Source: Carnegiea gigantea (lineage: Eukaryota; Streptophyta; Magnoliopsida; Caryophyllales; Cactaceae). Taken from it: DNA of 64,000 bases. The position numbers and the translations under genes are program-made. The notes beneath the pieces were generated by a model. It saw only the letters and a list, made by a program, of their open reading frames with translations. It did no database searches and was not told where the DNA came from. Shown one piece after another: positions 55,001 through 64,000 of the stretch. The DNA lies in NCBI GenBank assembly GCA_029747015.1, contig JAKOGI010001969.1:62001-126000 (forward strand), read 5' to 3'. Within the stretch, counting starts at the first letter, position 1. Each line of letters starts with the position of its first letter.

Positions 55001-55795
55001 GGATGCCTCGGTTCAAGCTTGCTGCCACCTTAAATGTGGCCGCCTCTGTCAAATCCTGGGAATCGATTCCTCTCACCAGCACTTGTTGTTGCACCTCTCT
55101 AGTGATAGATGCATAAACCTTGCTCAAGAAGGGAAAGGGCTCTAGTAAGAGGGCATTACATCGTACCGTGCCGTATAGATCTAAATCCAGACCGATGAGG
55201 AATTGATATATTTTTCCTCTTCAAGGTGTTTGCTCATGTCTTTGCCAGCACAGCAAGTGTAGCTTCGCACAGTCTGATAATTATCTAATTCATCCCACAG
55301 TGTCTTCAAGTTTATGAAATAATCAGCGGTGTTGTTCTTCCCTTGTGTTGTTAGAGTCCATTCTCTCTTAAGTTGGTGAATTCTGATTGCATTCCTCTGA
55401 GAATATCTTTCTTCAAGATCAGTCCAGATTTGACTAGTTGTCTTCGCATTTTGCATCTCTCCTAGGTATGAACTTTTGGGGATGTGTTTTGAAGCTAAGT
55501 TAAACTCCCATCTGCAAAGGCAAGCTTATTCTTTGATTTCAGGTTATTAATGATCAGTTGTCTCCAATTTGCATAGTTGTTACCACTAAGACTCACAGGA
55601 CTTATGATATTGCTTGGACTATTCGAGCTACATAGGTAATGTAGGGATTGTGGGTCTGTTAGGTTAACCTCGATGTTCTGTTTTCCATTCTTGATTTCTT
55701 TGTTCTGTTCTTGGTCGTTCTTCCCATCTATGTTTGTTTTTTTTTCTTTGCACCATTTGTGGGATCTGCGATTCCTTAACAGAGCTCTAATACCA
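52005..55795 (-). pseudogene. copia2 paralogue, gag-pol remnant truncated in RT
   Basis: Minus strand, right to left. Gag N-terminus: 55690-55495, with PQSLHYLCSSNSPSNI and VSLSGNNYANWRQL. Gag mid-region: 55456-55181, with ERYSQRNAIRIHQLKREW. Protease trace: near 54590, LDSRASHHMTNN (usual DSGASHHM; the Gly is Arg). Integrase parts: 54124-53645. RT: 52430-52005, with [34 protein letters not shown] and [13 protein letters not shown], where the YVDD motif is intact. The RNase H half and 3' LTR are missing, because the duplication starts inside RT. Broken by stops throughout. Confidence 0.7.
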
Positions 55796-56021
55796 TCAAA
55801 AATTTGGAGATTTGGGAGAGAACTTTTTATCATCGGTGCTTCTCCCACACCATCATCCTTTTATATTAAGATAAACTAAAGATACATCCAATCTAATTAT
55901 TAGAATACTACAAGAGACACAATCTATGTGTGCCTAAATACATTAAATACGTAATAAATACAATAGAGAATGTATGTGTTGCTGGATACAATATAGAGAT
56001 GCAATCATCATTTTTCCAATA
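55796..56021 (-). repeat. 5' LTR of copia2 paralogue
   Basis: It aligns with 37073-37294. It is flanked on the internal side by the primer site (minus strand TGGTATTAGAGC) and on the outer side by GGTTT, the same flank as unit 1. Confidence 0.7.
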
Positions 56022-57113
56022 GGTTTTATATATTTATATGTACATAAGGTCATTTCAAGAGGTCATGGGTTGGGCGATAGACTGGGTGGACCATCACCCA
56101 AATCCGACCCAACCCATCATGGAGCTGTCTATCACTCACTTAATGCACCTGTTTAGTCGAGTTTTCACACGGTTTTTTGAGTAGGAAGAATGGGTATCCA
56201 TTGGGATTAGGTGATATTGCCATGCCTACTTAAATTAGAGCATGACCAGTAAAGAAGTTGTCATATGCAGCAAGAATTCCACTTGTGAATTCTGTACTAT
56301 TGTGTGTTATAGCTTATTATAGTCAAATGTTTATCTTACCTAAGGTTACGCTGATAGGGTAAACCAACTTTGCACGAACTTCATTTGGTGTTCTAGGTTG
56401 AATATACAAGGACCCCTTTAATCTCTTAGGTAACTATATGTTTACCTAGGACAGAAGGTTACATGTGAATTCATGATATTTCTCTATGGCATATTGCTAT
56501 TTTAACAAAACTTATGTGGCAGGTTAATGAGAAGGCTCATATTCTATGGATTAGATGGATTCATCTCTATTATCTTTGAGGTCACTCTATATGGTCACAT
56601 CAATATGCTGCTAAAAGCCGTTGGTATTCGAAAATTTTTCTACGATATGTGAATTAAGGACATTATGCTACAAGGTTTTGATATTTGCACTAATAGCTAG
56701 TTATGGGATCATCACGGTGGTCTAAGCACAAGGCCTGGGAATGAACTGGTGAGAACTAAAGCACAACAACCTTGTCAGTATTACGTAGTTTAGAATAAGC
56801 TAAAGATACCAAAGTGTTCATTCATTTACGGCTATTATTGTATAAGAAGCTCTTAATTAAATATAGATTGATTGGTCTAGGAGTTGACTGCCAACCAGAG
56901 CGTATGTTTTGTTACGTTGATTATAAGGCTAAAAACCATTTGTTCTTCTCATGCTCAATTACAATTGCTATTTGCAGTAATGTTTTTAGAGGACATCTTC
57001 CATTTACAATTAATGTAGTAACACGACCATGATTGGCTATCTTAATTGCTTTAGATTTCAAGCAGTCATAGGAAAAATAAATTTTCTCTGGCTATATCCA
57101 TTATATTTTATAC
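56022..57113 (+). pseudogene. LINE1 C-terminal region, duplicated copy with empty CACTA site
   Basis: It carries the same LINE blocks as fragments 4 and 5 in one piece: AHILWIRWIHLYYL, then at about 56600-56620 the unbroken CTGCTAAAAGC, then KVFIHLRLLLYKKLLIKYRL and NHLFFSCSITIAICSNVF. The CACTA element interrupts unit 1 precisely at this CTGCTAAAAGC point. Coding frames are broken. Confidence 0.7.
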
Positions 57114-57216
57114 TATGAATAATTGGAACTACTCACCACAACCTGGGAGCTTGGACTTATATATATAGCAATGTATAGCATGTAAAACTACAATAATTTT
57201 CCTACACTCTATTACG
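57114..57216 (-). repeat. 3' LTR of copia3
   Basis: The plus strand runs from TATGAATAATTG to CTCTATTACG; TG/CA ends are decayed relative to the unit 1 copy (TGTGAATAATTG to CTCTATTACA). It contains the TATA-like TATATATA near the middle. At 103 bp it is unusually short for a plant copia LTR. Confidence 0.65.
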
Positions 57217-57271
57217 CACCCTCAATGTGATTGGAGGGACGCACGGTCAGATTAGCCTTTAAAAATAAGAG

Positions 57272-57882
57272 TTATTTAGAAGACAATCCTTTTGTAAAAA
57301 TATCAGTAACCTGCAAACTAGCATGAATATATCGTACTGCAAGATCTCCAGCAGCAACCCTCTCATGAACAAAGTGATAGTCTACATCTATATGTTTGCA
57401 ACGATCATGATGAATGGGATTAGCAGTCATGTATATGGGACTGATGTTGTCACAATGCAAGCAAACAGGATCTGGAAGGGTAATCCCAAGGTTGTAAAGA
57501 AGCTTTCGAATCCAGATAGTTTTAGCAAATGTATAGCCTAAAGCATGGTATTCTGCTTCAGTGGAAGATTTGGAAACTGTGGGTTGCTTCTTAGAGCACC
57601 AGGTGATAAGGTTGGGGCCACAATATACTGCATAACCTATGGTCGAGCGACGGGAATCCTCGTAGCCAGCAAAGTTACTATCCGAGTATGCAACAATAAT
57701 CGATGGTGAAGCAGCACGACACAATAGTAGCCAATGATCCTGAGTACCTTGCATGTATCTGAAGATACGCTTGATGGCATGAAGGTGAGTGGTATGGGCA
57801 GCATGCATAAATTAGGAAACTCTAGGACCGCATAGGCAATATCAGGACAAGTCATGGTCAAATACTGTAAGGCACCTACCAT
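57272..57882 (-). pseudogene. copia3 RNase H domain
   Basis: 57808-57272 is open for 178 codons: IKRIFRYMQGTQDHWLLL, AYSDSNFAGYEDSRRSTIGY, SKSSTEAEYHALGYTFAKTI, CLHCDNISPIYMTANPIHHD, CKHIDVDYHFVHERVAAGDL and DIFTKGLSSK. This is a complete copia RNase H with its acidic residues (D of AYSDSN, E of STEAEY, D of LHCDN) in place. A frame change near 57790 separates it from the RT end (GALQYLTMTCPDIAYAV, 57882-57830). Confidence 0.8.
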
Positions 57883-58739
57883 ACTCCCCTACTCTATAGA
57901 ATCAGCGAGCAGTTCACCATCAGTAAGGGATGAAAGGGTCAAGCTGTAGAAGGAGTGGTAATAGGTTTAACAGTATGGAGATTAAATTTGTGAAAGAGGT
58001 CAATAACATATTTATTTTGGGAAAAAAAGAGACCCTTGGAGTCACATTTGACCTGTGTGCCGAGAAAGTAGGGAAGGTCCCTCAGATCCTTCATAGCAAA
58101 CTGGTTAGATAAAGTAGACATAAACCAGTACCAAGGACAAATATAGAAGGAGTAGCAGTGCTACACACAAAACCACGAGACAGCAGGAAGCTGCTAAAAC
58201 GATGGAACCAAGTTCGAGGAGCTTACTTCAAACCGTATAGGGCTTTCTTAAGTTTGCAAACATAGCGAGGATAATCAGGATGAGTAAACATGCGAGGTTG
58301 TTTCATATTGACTTTCTCAGTGAGATGGCCATGCAAGAAAGTATTCTTGCTTTCTTGACATCTAATTGTTGAATAGTCCATTGAAAGGAAACAAGCGAGG
58401 AAACGATAAGCCGAATGGCAGGTTTGGCAATAGGATAGAATGCCTCATGGTCGTCAATTCCAGCCTGCTAGTGGAATTCTTGGGCAACTAGACGTGCTTC
58501 ATAGCTATCCATAGATATATCAGAACGATATTTCACTCTATATACCCATTTACTTCTGCCCAAATTTTGTGAAGAGGGGGACCAAGACCTATGTACCATG
58601 AGCCAATAAAGCATTGTATTCCTCAGCCATTGCTTCTTTCTAGTGAGAGAGCTTGGAAGCTTGGGTAAAGAAGGTGGGCTCAGGTTCGGTTAAGGAGGTG
58701 GAAAGAGAGATGATGTGTTTGGGTTTATAAATGCCAGAC
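57883..58739 (-). pseudogene. copia3 reverse transcriptase, degraded
   Basis: 58121-57939 gives LSNQFAMKDLRDLPYFLG and SQNKYVIDLFHKFNLHTVKP, the RT thumb region. Further right, the minus strand shows pieces of the palm region around 58250-58700 (SLRKPYTV-like, HTDYPRYVCKLK), with stops. The YVDD block is not clearly preserved near 58130-58150. Confidence 0.6.
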
Positions 58740-59544
58740 CTAGACCGAGTCAGCATCCAGTGAGTGGTAGGGTTGGAGTAGAAGACAATGGGTTAATGGC
58801 AAAGATTGGGTCATCCTAGGGGACATAAGGGTGGGGTCCGTGGTCGGCATAGGCGGCACGGATGCTAGATGGGGCTCAAGGTGTGGGGGGTTGGATGAGT
58901 TGTTTAGGACGGTGGGTTCTAAAATGGGAGGAGGGGAGGAGGGCGTCGGCAAACTGTGGGATGAAGTAGGAGACATGACAACATTAGTAGTGTGGGTGAG
59001 ACTTAAGATTTCAGAAAGTTTAGAAGAGGGAGAAAAGGAGGAGGGAGCTCGAGACATTAGAGTGGAGAAGCGGAACTCATTTTCATGAAATAGCACATGA
59101 TGACTAACATAAACACAATTAGCAAAAGGATCAAAGCAGCGATACCCCGAATAGTGAGGAGCATAACCTGAGAACACACAGATAATAGAGCGTGGTGATA
59201 ATTTAGTGACTGAGAAAAGGTGAGGAAAACAGGCACAGCCAAAAGGTTTTAAAAATTTATAGTTAGGAGTCCTTTTGAATAAAACCTCGTATGATGATTT
59301 TTCGCGAAGTACTAGAGTAGGAAGCCTATTAATGGTAGAGATAGTAGCGTATAGTGCATCTAACCAAAAAGAGGAAGAAAGGGAGGGATCAATCACAAAG
59401 GAATGTGTCATTTCTAATAAATGTAGTGCTTCCGTTTAACTACCCCATTTTATTGTTGTGTGTCAGGGCAAGATTTACGAAAATAAATGCCGTGTTCGAG
59501 AAAAAGGTCATGCATAGGATTTTGATCAAATTCCCTAACCCCCA
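58740..59544 (-). pseudogene. copia3 integrase C-terminal half and linker
   Basis: 59411-58740 is open for 223 codons: FWLDALYATISTINRLPTLV, SYEVLFKRTPNYKFLKPFGC, RSIICVFSGYAPHYSGYRCF and HHVLFHENEFRFS, then a Ser/Pro-rich linker. These are the usual blocks after the catalytic Glu. The part 59544-59412 holds the end of the core in other frames (HGIYFRKSCPDTQQQNG). The sequence stops there instead of continuing to the first catalytic Asp. Confidence 0.75.
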
Positions 59545-59644
59545 TCACTCTAAAATATTTTACATGTTATACATTGCTATATATACAAGTCCAGACTCCC
59601 AGATTGAGATGAGCTATTGTAATTATTCACATGGTATTAGAGCC
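59545..59644 (+). repeat. inverted copia3 LTR end and primer-binding site
   Basis: ACATGTTATACATTGCTATATATACAAG-like sequence followed by TTATTCACA (ending 59631) matches the right half of the copia3 LTR, but on the plus strand, opposite to copia3. TGGTATTAGAGCC (59632-59644), a tRNA-iMet primer site, follows at once. The left end of the LTR is missing or too diverged to place. Confidence 0.6.
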
Positions 59645-60130
59645 TATCGCTGCTCAACCCTAAATTTTTTTCCAGCGGCCCTCCCCGCCTCTTAATTCTA
59701 AGTTACTTCACCTCTGCAAACCCTAAGCCTAATTCTTTTGCTCCCTTCATGGCCGACCACCACGGCGCCGCCATGTTTTCCGTGAACACTGCCTTTGCCT
59801 TAGTCGCAACACATGCCGATCTTCTCCCCCCTGCAAGTGTCGACTCTGAGCTTGGTGATGTGCCCATCATGGCTCACAATGATATGCCCTTTTTCACCTC
59901 TTCCGCGCAGTGACATCCCCTCCCATTGGTGGTTCCAGTGTCGCCGTTGTCCTCTACCTCGGTCCAACTGCCCAGCCAATAACTGGTGCTCTCCTCGGTG
60001 GCCGCCCAGACGCTGCCCTACTCTCTACCCCCGACATCCTAGGGTTTCTGCAATCCATGCCCGCCTACGTGCTTCCCCTGCCACTGGTTCCTTTTCTCGT
60101 TGCAAAGGAATACGAGAATACGTCAAAATG
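59645..60130 (+). pseudogene. leader and possible gag start of inverted copia3 segment
   Basis: After the primer site comes a leader and an ATG at 59749 opening 54 codons (MADHHGAAMFSVNTAFALVA) to TGA 59911-59913, then proline- and serine-rich sequence in other frames. The position is that of a copia gag start. I do not recognise a gag domain, so the assignment rests on position only. Confidence 0.35.
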
Positions 60131-61382
60131 TACATGAAAATCCCTTTGACCATATGTCCATATGTCCCTATTTTCCAATGTAGCAGAATATCACTAAATA
60201 TAGTTGGAGGACTAGGAATTTGATTTTATTTTTATGTAAAACTTCGATATGCATGACTCGATTGGTGTAATGCCTTTGATGAGTACGTAACATAAAGCTC
60301 AGCTTTTTACCGCCCCCTCCTAGAAAAGAGTGTATTCATGTTTAATTAAGTTTTGCACTCTTGTAATTTGCCAAATATAAATACAGATCGCCATATTCTT
60401 TAATTTCTTATGCTAAGATAATTCTTGTTTGCACATGATATCAGATGAAGTTATTTGTTGGTAATTCTCTATCATCTCCATATTACTAATTTTCTACATG
60501 TATTGGGCACTGTTGGCGGCTCACATGTGCAGATGTAAGTTGAATTACGATATTGAGTGTTGTGCTAGATTGATAAAATGAATGACCTTAAATGTATATA
60601 TATAATCTTCTGATTACTCCACTTATTGCCAATTCGCTTTAGGTTGGAACCTTACTTGATTAATGTACATTACTCCTACTATGGCTTTATTCATCTAAAG
60701 ATTAAACATTAACTAATGAATGATGATGATGATAGGGGAAAAAGCCAAGCAAGGTGGGATATAATAAATTTGATAAGAATAGATAGAAACAAATTATCTA
60801 AATATAATATGAATTAATAATAAGAAAAAACATAATGCAACAATGCTTGAATAAAGGACACTAATAGAAATGCTCCTTCAAAAAGAGAAAAAAAAAAGGG
60901 GGAAAAAAAGGCACTTATAGGAAGAGATTTTTCATAGGCTAAAACTTTAAGTTTGCCACCATTCGTCTACTGAAAAAAAATAACTAAAGCACAAATGTCT
61001 CTATAAGCATCTATCTCGGTTGGCAGTTTCACTTCAATTTATAGTTTCCAGAGTAGAGGTAATTTCTGACCTTTTAACCCTTTCTTGCAATCCTCAATCA
61101 TTGACATACAGACGTTACAATTATTGATGTGACTTTTTCAAGGTATGTTAAACAATTCAAACCTTTTTATAATGTCATCGATTCCCTTTTCTCTCCATTA
61201 ATTTATGCATTTGTTTGTGAGTATCATTTTTAGATTGTATAACTGCTACAATGATGAATTCTTCAATTTCTTATGGAGAACATGATATCATCTTTAATTA
61301 CCTTACATAACTGCTACGTACAATGATCACTAATGTACTTACATGCCTTGATTTCTTGTATGTTCTCCACAACAAGGTGCTT
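60131..61382. other. intergenic or upstream region of the uridine kinase-like gene
   Basis: No retroelement sequence is recognised. It is AT-rich with many simple TATA-like words; A-rich tract at 60885-60910. It may hold the promoter and, possibly, an untranslated or upstream coding exon of the gene at 61383; I could not find the usual N-terminal family motif (HFSGF) here. Confidence 0.4.
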
Positions 61383-63828
61383 ATGGCGTTGAATAATGGT
61401 CTTAGATTAAGTGATGGCAAGAAAGATCAAATGCAAAGCCATTCTAATGGTCATCAACCTCAGAACAAGCAACCATTCATTATTGGTTAGTTTTATCTTT
61501 CTTTATTGCTCTCACCAAAACTTAGTTTTAATGAAACAGGTTCAATTAGAAAATAGTGGTATCGGTACAAATCTATATATTTTATGCAATTTTATCTTAT
61601 ATAATACTATAATGAAGGTGCCTTTTATTATTCTTTAGAAAAACGTATAAAACTCATACTATAACATTTTATTTCATAAGAAATACATACATGTTCAATA
61701 ATTTTTTTATACATGTTCTATAACTTTTTTTTTCCTTTTCTGCTTGCTTACAAAAATGTACTTGGTCTTGATTTATAATCATTTTAGTTGTGTATCCAGT
61801 CAAAATTTGTTAAATATCAAAATTGTTTTGAATTTGAAGTCATGAACCATATATAATTAAGTCTCAAATTTTTAAAAAGTTCCAATGTTAAATCAATATA
61901 GGCTCTCATCATATTGTAACTAAAATATAAAATATTTTTAAACCTTGAAGCCATGTCCTTTTAATTTTTAGGCATTTTTAATTCTTAGTACTCATTTTTT
62001 TTAAAGGGTGCTCTCTTCCACTAGTGGAATTTTTCTTTGTGATTAACATATCACCTATCTAAGTAGGTCCAAACCTTGTGTATTTGCCAGGAGTCACCAC
62101 AGAAAGGGTGCATCCTTAGCCCACGAATAAGGGAAAAAAATTAATCCAGACCTCGTCTAAGACATGGGGAATGGTCTAGGTTATTTTAATCAAATGAAGG
62201 AAACCTTATAGGACAACATTTTAAATTGGTAAAACTTTGAATTAAAATTTTTTGCATCCCTATCTAATACAATCACTAGAGTTGTAAACATTTACATAAT
62301 CACACATCCACATGAATCCCTACCTAATCTTAAGTTCTAAGTTATAAGTGTTTAGGTAAGTTTTAGATCAGTCCTCTTGTGATCCAAGTATTTCATCCTC
62401 CACGAGGTGCATGGCTAGACGACAACATTCGATTGCTCTCCCATGTATCATGTGGGTTAAGTAAAATGTGCGATGAGTGGGTGAAATAGTTGTCTACTTA
62501 TTTGAAAGTCTAATGGACCCACCGAGTAACTTACTATTTTTCAAAGAAGGTAGTAATGGGGTTAAACCTAAAGGCGTCGTTAGCCCCAGCAAGGCAGCAT
62601 TAATAATGCAGGATGCTTAATGTAAGTGTAACTAAAAATATTTTCCGATTTGATTTTCAAATCTCATGCTCTCACAAAGTCTCTCTAATGGAGCTGCCAC
62701 TGCAAGGACCACGATCCATGCCCCTAGTGTTGTTCCCGACGAATGGCTAGACGCACTTGCTAAGTGTGCTCTTGTACAATTATGAAATCTGATTTGGATT
62801 AAAATGAGAAAACAAGCAGAAAGCCGAGGTGGTGTCGGAACATAATCGGGGTTCCTGGCCCAGGATCAACTATATCCCTATTTTGCCTTGGACCTAAAAC
62901 CATCTTGAATCTCACATTATAAATTAAAGGTCTTGTAGCATGACACCTCTTAAATATCTAGTCTTGGTTAAAATAAACTATTGAATGATTTAAAATCGCC
63001 AAATTTTCACTAGTTAGGCTTAATCATGAATCGTAAAACTCTAATATTTGTCGACTATCCCAATGGATGCAAAAAAAGACACCCTAATAGAGTCAACCTT
63101 TCCACAAAGGTGTATCAGATGCATAATTTTCTAATTGTGAAAATAATGGGTAAAAAGATGATTTTATAAAATTTATAAGTTATAACACACTTAAACTATT
63201 TATCATATTATTTTATTTAAAATATAATACATGATAATATAACTTTTAACTTCGAACTAGATACAGAAGAAATGTCCTATAACGAGACATTTATCTTGGT
63301 GCTAAATTGAAATAGTCATCGTATAATAATGGTTATAATTTTCGAATGCTATCCTCAAATATCATTGTTTCTACACATGATTATTAACTATCATTTTCAC
63401 GAATAAATTTGCAAATGTATCAGTGGCACTTTATGTTATAATGTTACTAGTTTTTTACCTTCTAAAACGTTTTGACATTGAATGAGGAAATCCTTTTATA
63501 GCTTGATAAGTATCCTACCTGCATGTATCCATGAACTTGTGATGTAGGACGAAAAATTAATGGACGTACATTTCTTCCCCCCCCCCCCCAAAAAAGTACG
63601 TAGATATAGTACGTAGGAATTGGTTTCTGAGCTAGCAGATATAGTACGTAGGAATTGCAATAAGTTTTTAAATACAAAACACTAGAATACATCACCTTAA
63701 AAATCGCATGGCATTTATAATCCATGTATTTTACAGGTGTAGCAGGAGGTACTGCTTCAGGCAAGACAACTGTCTGTCAAAAGATTATTTCTCAACTCCA
63801 TGATCAACGAGTCGTACTCGTACACCAA
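61383..63828 (+). CDS. uridine kinase-like protein (uridine-cytidine kinase domain), N-terminal exons, partial
   Basis: Host gene running off the right edge. Exon 1 (61383-61485) begins MALNNGLRLSDGKKD and ends NKQPFIIG with a phase-1 donor G|GTTAGT. Exon 2 (63737-63828) follows a TTTACAG acceptor and encodes VAGGTASGKTTVCQK, then ISQLHDQRVVLVHQ, with donor A|GTAATG. Joined at this splice the frame is continuous through a P-loop (GGTASGKT, Walker A) that binds ATP. Plant UKL proteins share PF(V/I)IGVAGGTASGKTTVC followed by QLHDQRVV(L/V)VNQD; they salvage uridine and cytidine by phosphorylation and usually have a C-terminal uracil phosphoribosyltransferase-like domain, outside this window. 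The Asn of VNQD is His here. ATG 61383 may be internal: known family members carry a longer N-terminus, and AACAAG|GTGCTT just upstream could be an acceptor. Confidence 0.8.
63576..63595. repeat. poly-C/poly-A tract in the intron
   Basis: Fourteen C followed by six A. Length is prone to sequencing and replication slippage. Confidence 0.85.
63602..63657. repeat. direct repeat (about 21 bases, two copies)
   Basis: AGATATAGTACGTAGGAATTG occurs twice with about 14 bases between the copies, a simple local duplication near the splice acceptor of exon 2. Confidence 0.8.
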
Positions 63829-64000
63829 GTAATGTTGCATAACACTATCCTTAATGCGTATTATTTTTAATGCAGCCACCAAAATTGCACTGTGTTGACA
63901 CTAGTATCCATCATTAAAAAAGAATTAGCATTCCTAAAATGGAGAGCTCTTAATAATAATAACTAAGTCAATTTCAATGATTTGGGACAAATTGATTCAC
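63829..64000 (+). other. start of intron 2 of uridine kinase-like gene
   Basis: Starts GTAATG and remains non-coding and AT-rich to the window end. The next expected exon (DSFYRGL-type motif) is not reached. Confidence 0.6.

Larger units (their letters stand above)
52005..57245. repeat. tandem segmental duplication, unit 2
   Basis: Colinear with 33335-37884 plus 49981-50620, without the CACTA insertion. It includes copia2 from its reverse transcriptase to its 5' LTR, the hAT-like end, the LINE1 C-terminal region and the copia3 LTR. The left break falls inside the copia2 reverse transcriptase, and the right end of similarity is inside copia3. About 90% identity by eye, with many small indels. 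Confidence 0.75.
57114..59544 (-). mobile_element. Ty1/copia element with very short LTR (copia3), truncated
   Basis: It begins on the left with a 103-bp 3' LTR. The internal region then runs RNase H, RT, integrase from left to right (minus strand). It ends around 59544 in the integrase core, where an inverted LTR of the same family starts. Gag and 5' LTR in normal orientation are absent. The outer flank TATAC precedes the LTR in both duplicated copies. Confidence 0.7.
61486..63736 (+). other. intron 1 of uridine kinase-like gene
   Basis: A 2,251-base intron with GT donor (GTTAGT) and TTTACAG acceptor, AT-rich, no retroelement domain. It contains an unidentified less AT-rich segment at about 62400-62900, a run of 14 C followed by six A (63576-63595), and a short direct repeat at 63602-63657. 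Confidence 0.7.

Noticed and set aside
59812..60223. Proline- and cysteine-rich open frames after the inverted copia3 primer site
   Set aside because: Overlapping frames in a CCT-rich stretch without a gag domain; kept only as a possible leader or gag remnant.
62400..62900. Less AT-rich segment in the intron that could be a hidden exon or a transposon fragment
   Set aside because: No coding frame fits the uridine kinase-like family between the two matched exons, and no element ends or duplications were seen.
63462..63764. 100-codon minus-strand open frame near the right edge
   Set aside because: It spans the poly-C tract and overlaps the exon of the uridine kinase-like gene on the opposite strand; no domain.
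1..64000. CRISPR arrays, tRNA genes, bacterial-type operons
   Set aside because: None is present. The sequence is plant nuclear repeat DNA, and repeats here are LTRs, terminal inverted repeats, microsatellites or local duplications.

Overview
The window looks like a gene-poor, repeat-rich stretch of a flowering-plant (probably eudicot) nuclear chromosome. It is AT-rich. It carries plant-type Ty1/copia elements primed by initiator tRNA-Met, Athila/Tat-like Ty3/gypsy gag-protease remnants with a TGGCGCC-type primer site, plant L1 LINEs with an RNase H domain, a CACTA transposon and hAT-like GC-rich inserts. The only clear host gene is the start of a spliced uridine kinase-like gene at the right edge (61383 onward). 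Assigning a genus would be a guess. I found no tRNA, rRNA or CRISPR array and no undescribed system. What stands out is how legibly the transposons are nested.

Layout. 1-9665 and 17769-20280 hold minus-strand Athila/Tat-like fragments: gag pieces, two related LTRs at 2031-3056 and 5950-6891, a protease remnant at 8380-8830 and a further probable LTR from 18729. A plus-strand Athila-like element (9666-17763, target duplication TCTCT on both sides) sits inside the gag of one of them. It keeps gag, protease and a downstream ORF but shows no reverse transcriptase or integrase.

From 20290 to 50472 the pieces of one decayed L1 LINE (LINE1) can be followed on the plus strand in the right order: endonuclease, reverse transcriptase, C-terminal zinc-binding region. 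They are pushed apart by insertions: a small hAT-like element (20466-21014); a complete second LINE of 8.3 kb with a poly-A end and a 17-base target duplication (21771-30072); a region with hAT-like ends that holds an old minus-strand copia element (32311-37294); and a 12.1-kb CACTA element (37885-49980). The CACTA element is itself interrupted by a young copia element (43672-49073, duplication CGAAC).

The old copia plus its LINE1 flank is repeated in direct orientation at about 52005-57245. That second copy lacks the CACTA insertion and so serves as an empty site. It runs into a third copia family (57114 to about 59540) whose left LTR is only 103 bp. An inverted LTR and primer site of the same family follows at 59545-59913.

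Order of events: LINE1; then the old copia and third-family copia; tandem duplication; CACTA insertion; and last the young copia, whose LTRs differ by one substitution and three homopolymer indels. Almost every element coding region is broken by stops and frameshifts. Many changes that can be inferred are C-to-T or G-to-A, as expected for silenced, methylated repeats. The uridine kinase-like gene is the only part expected to make a functional host protein here.
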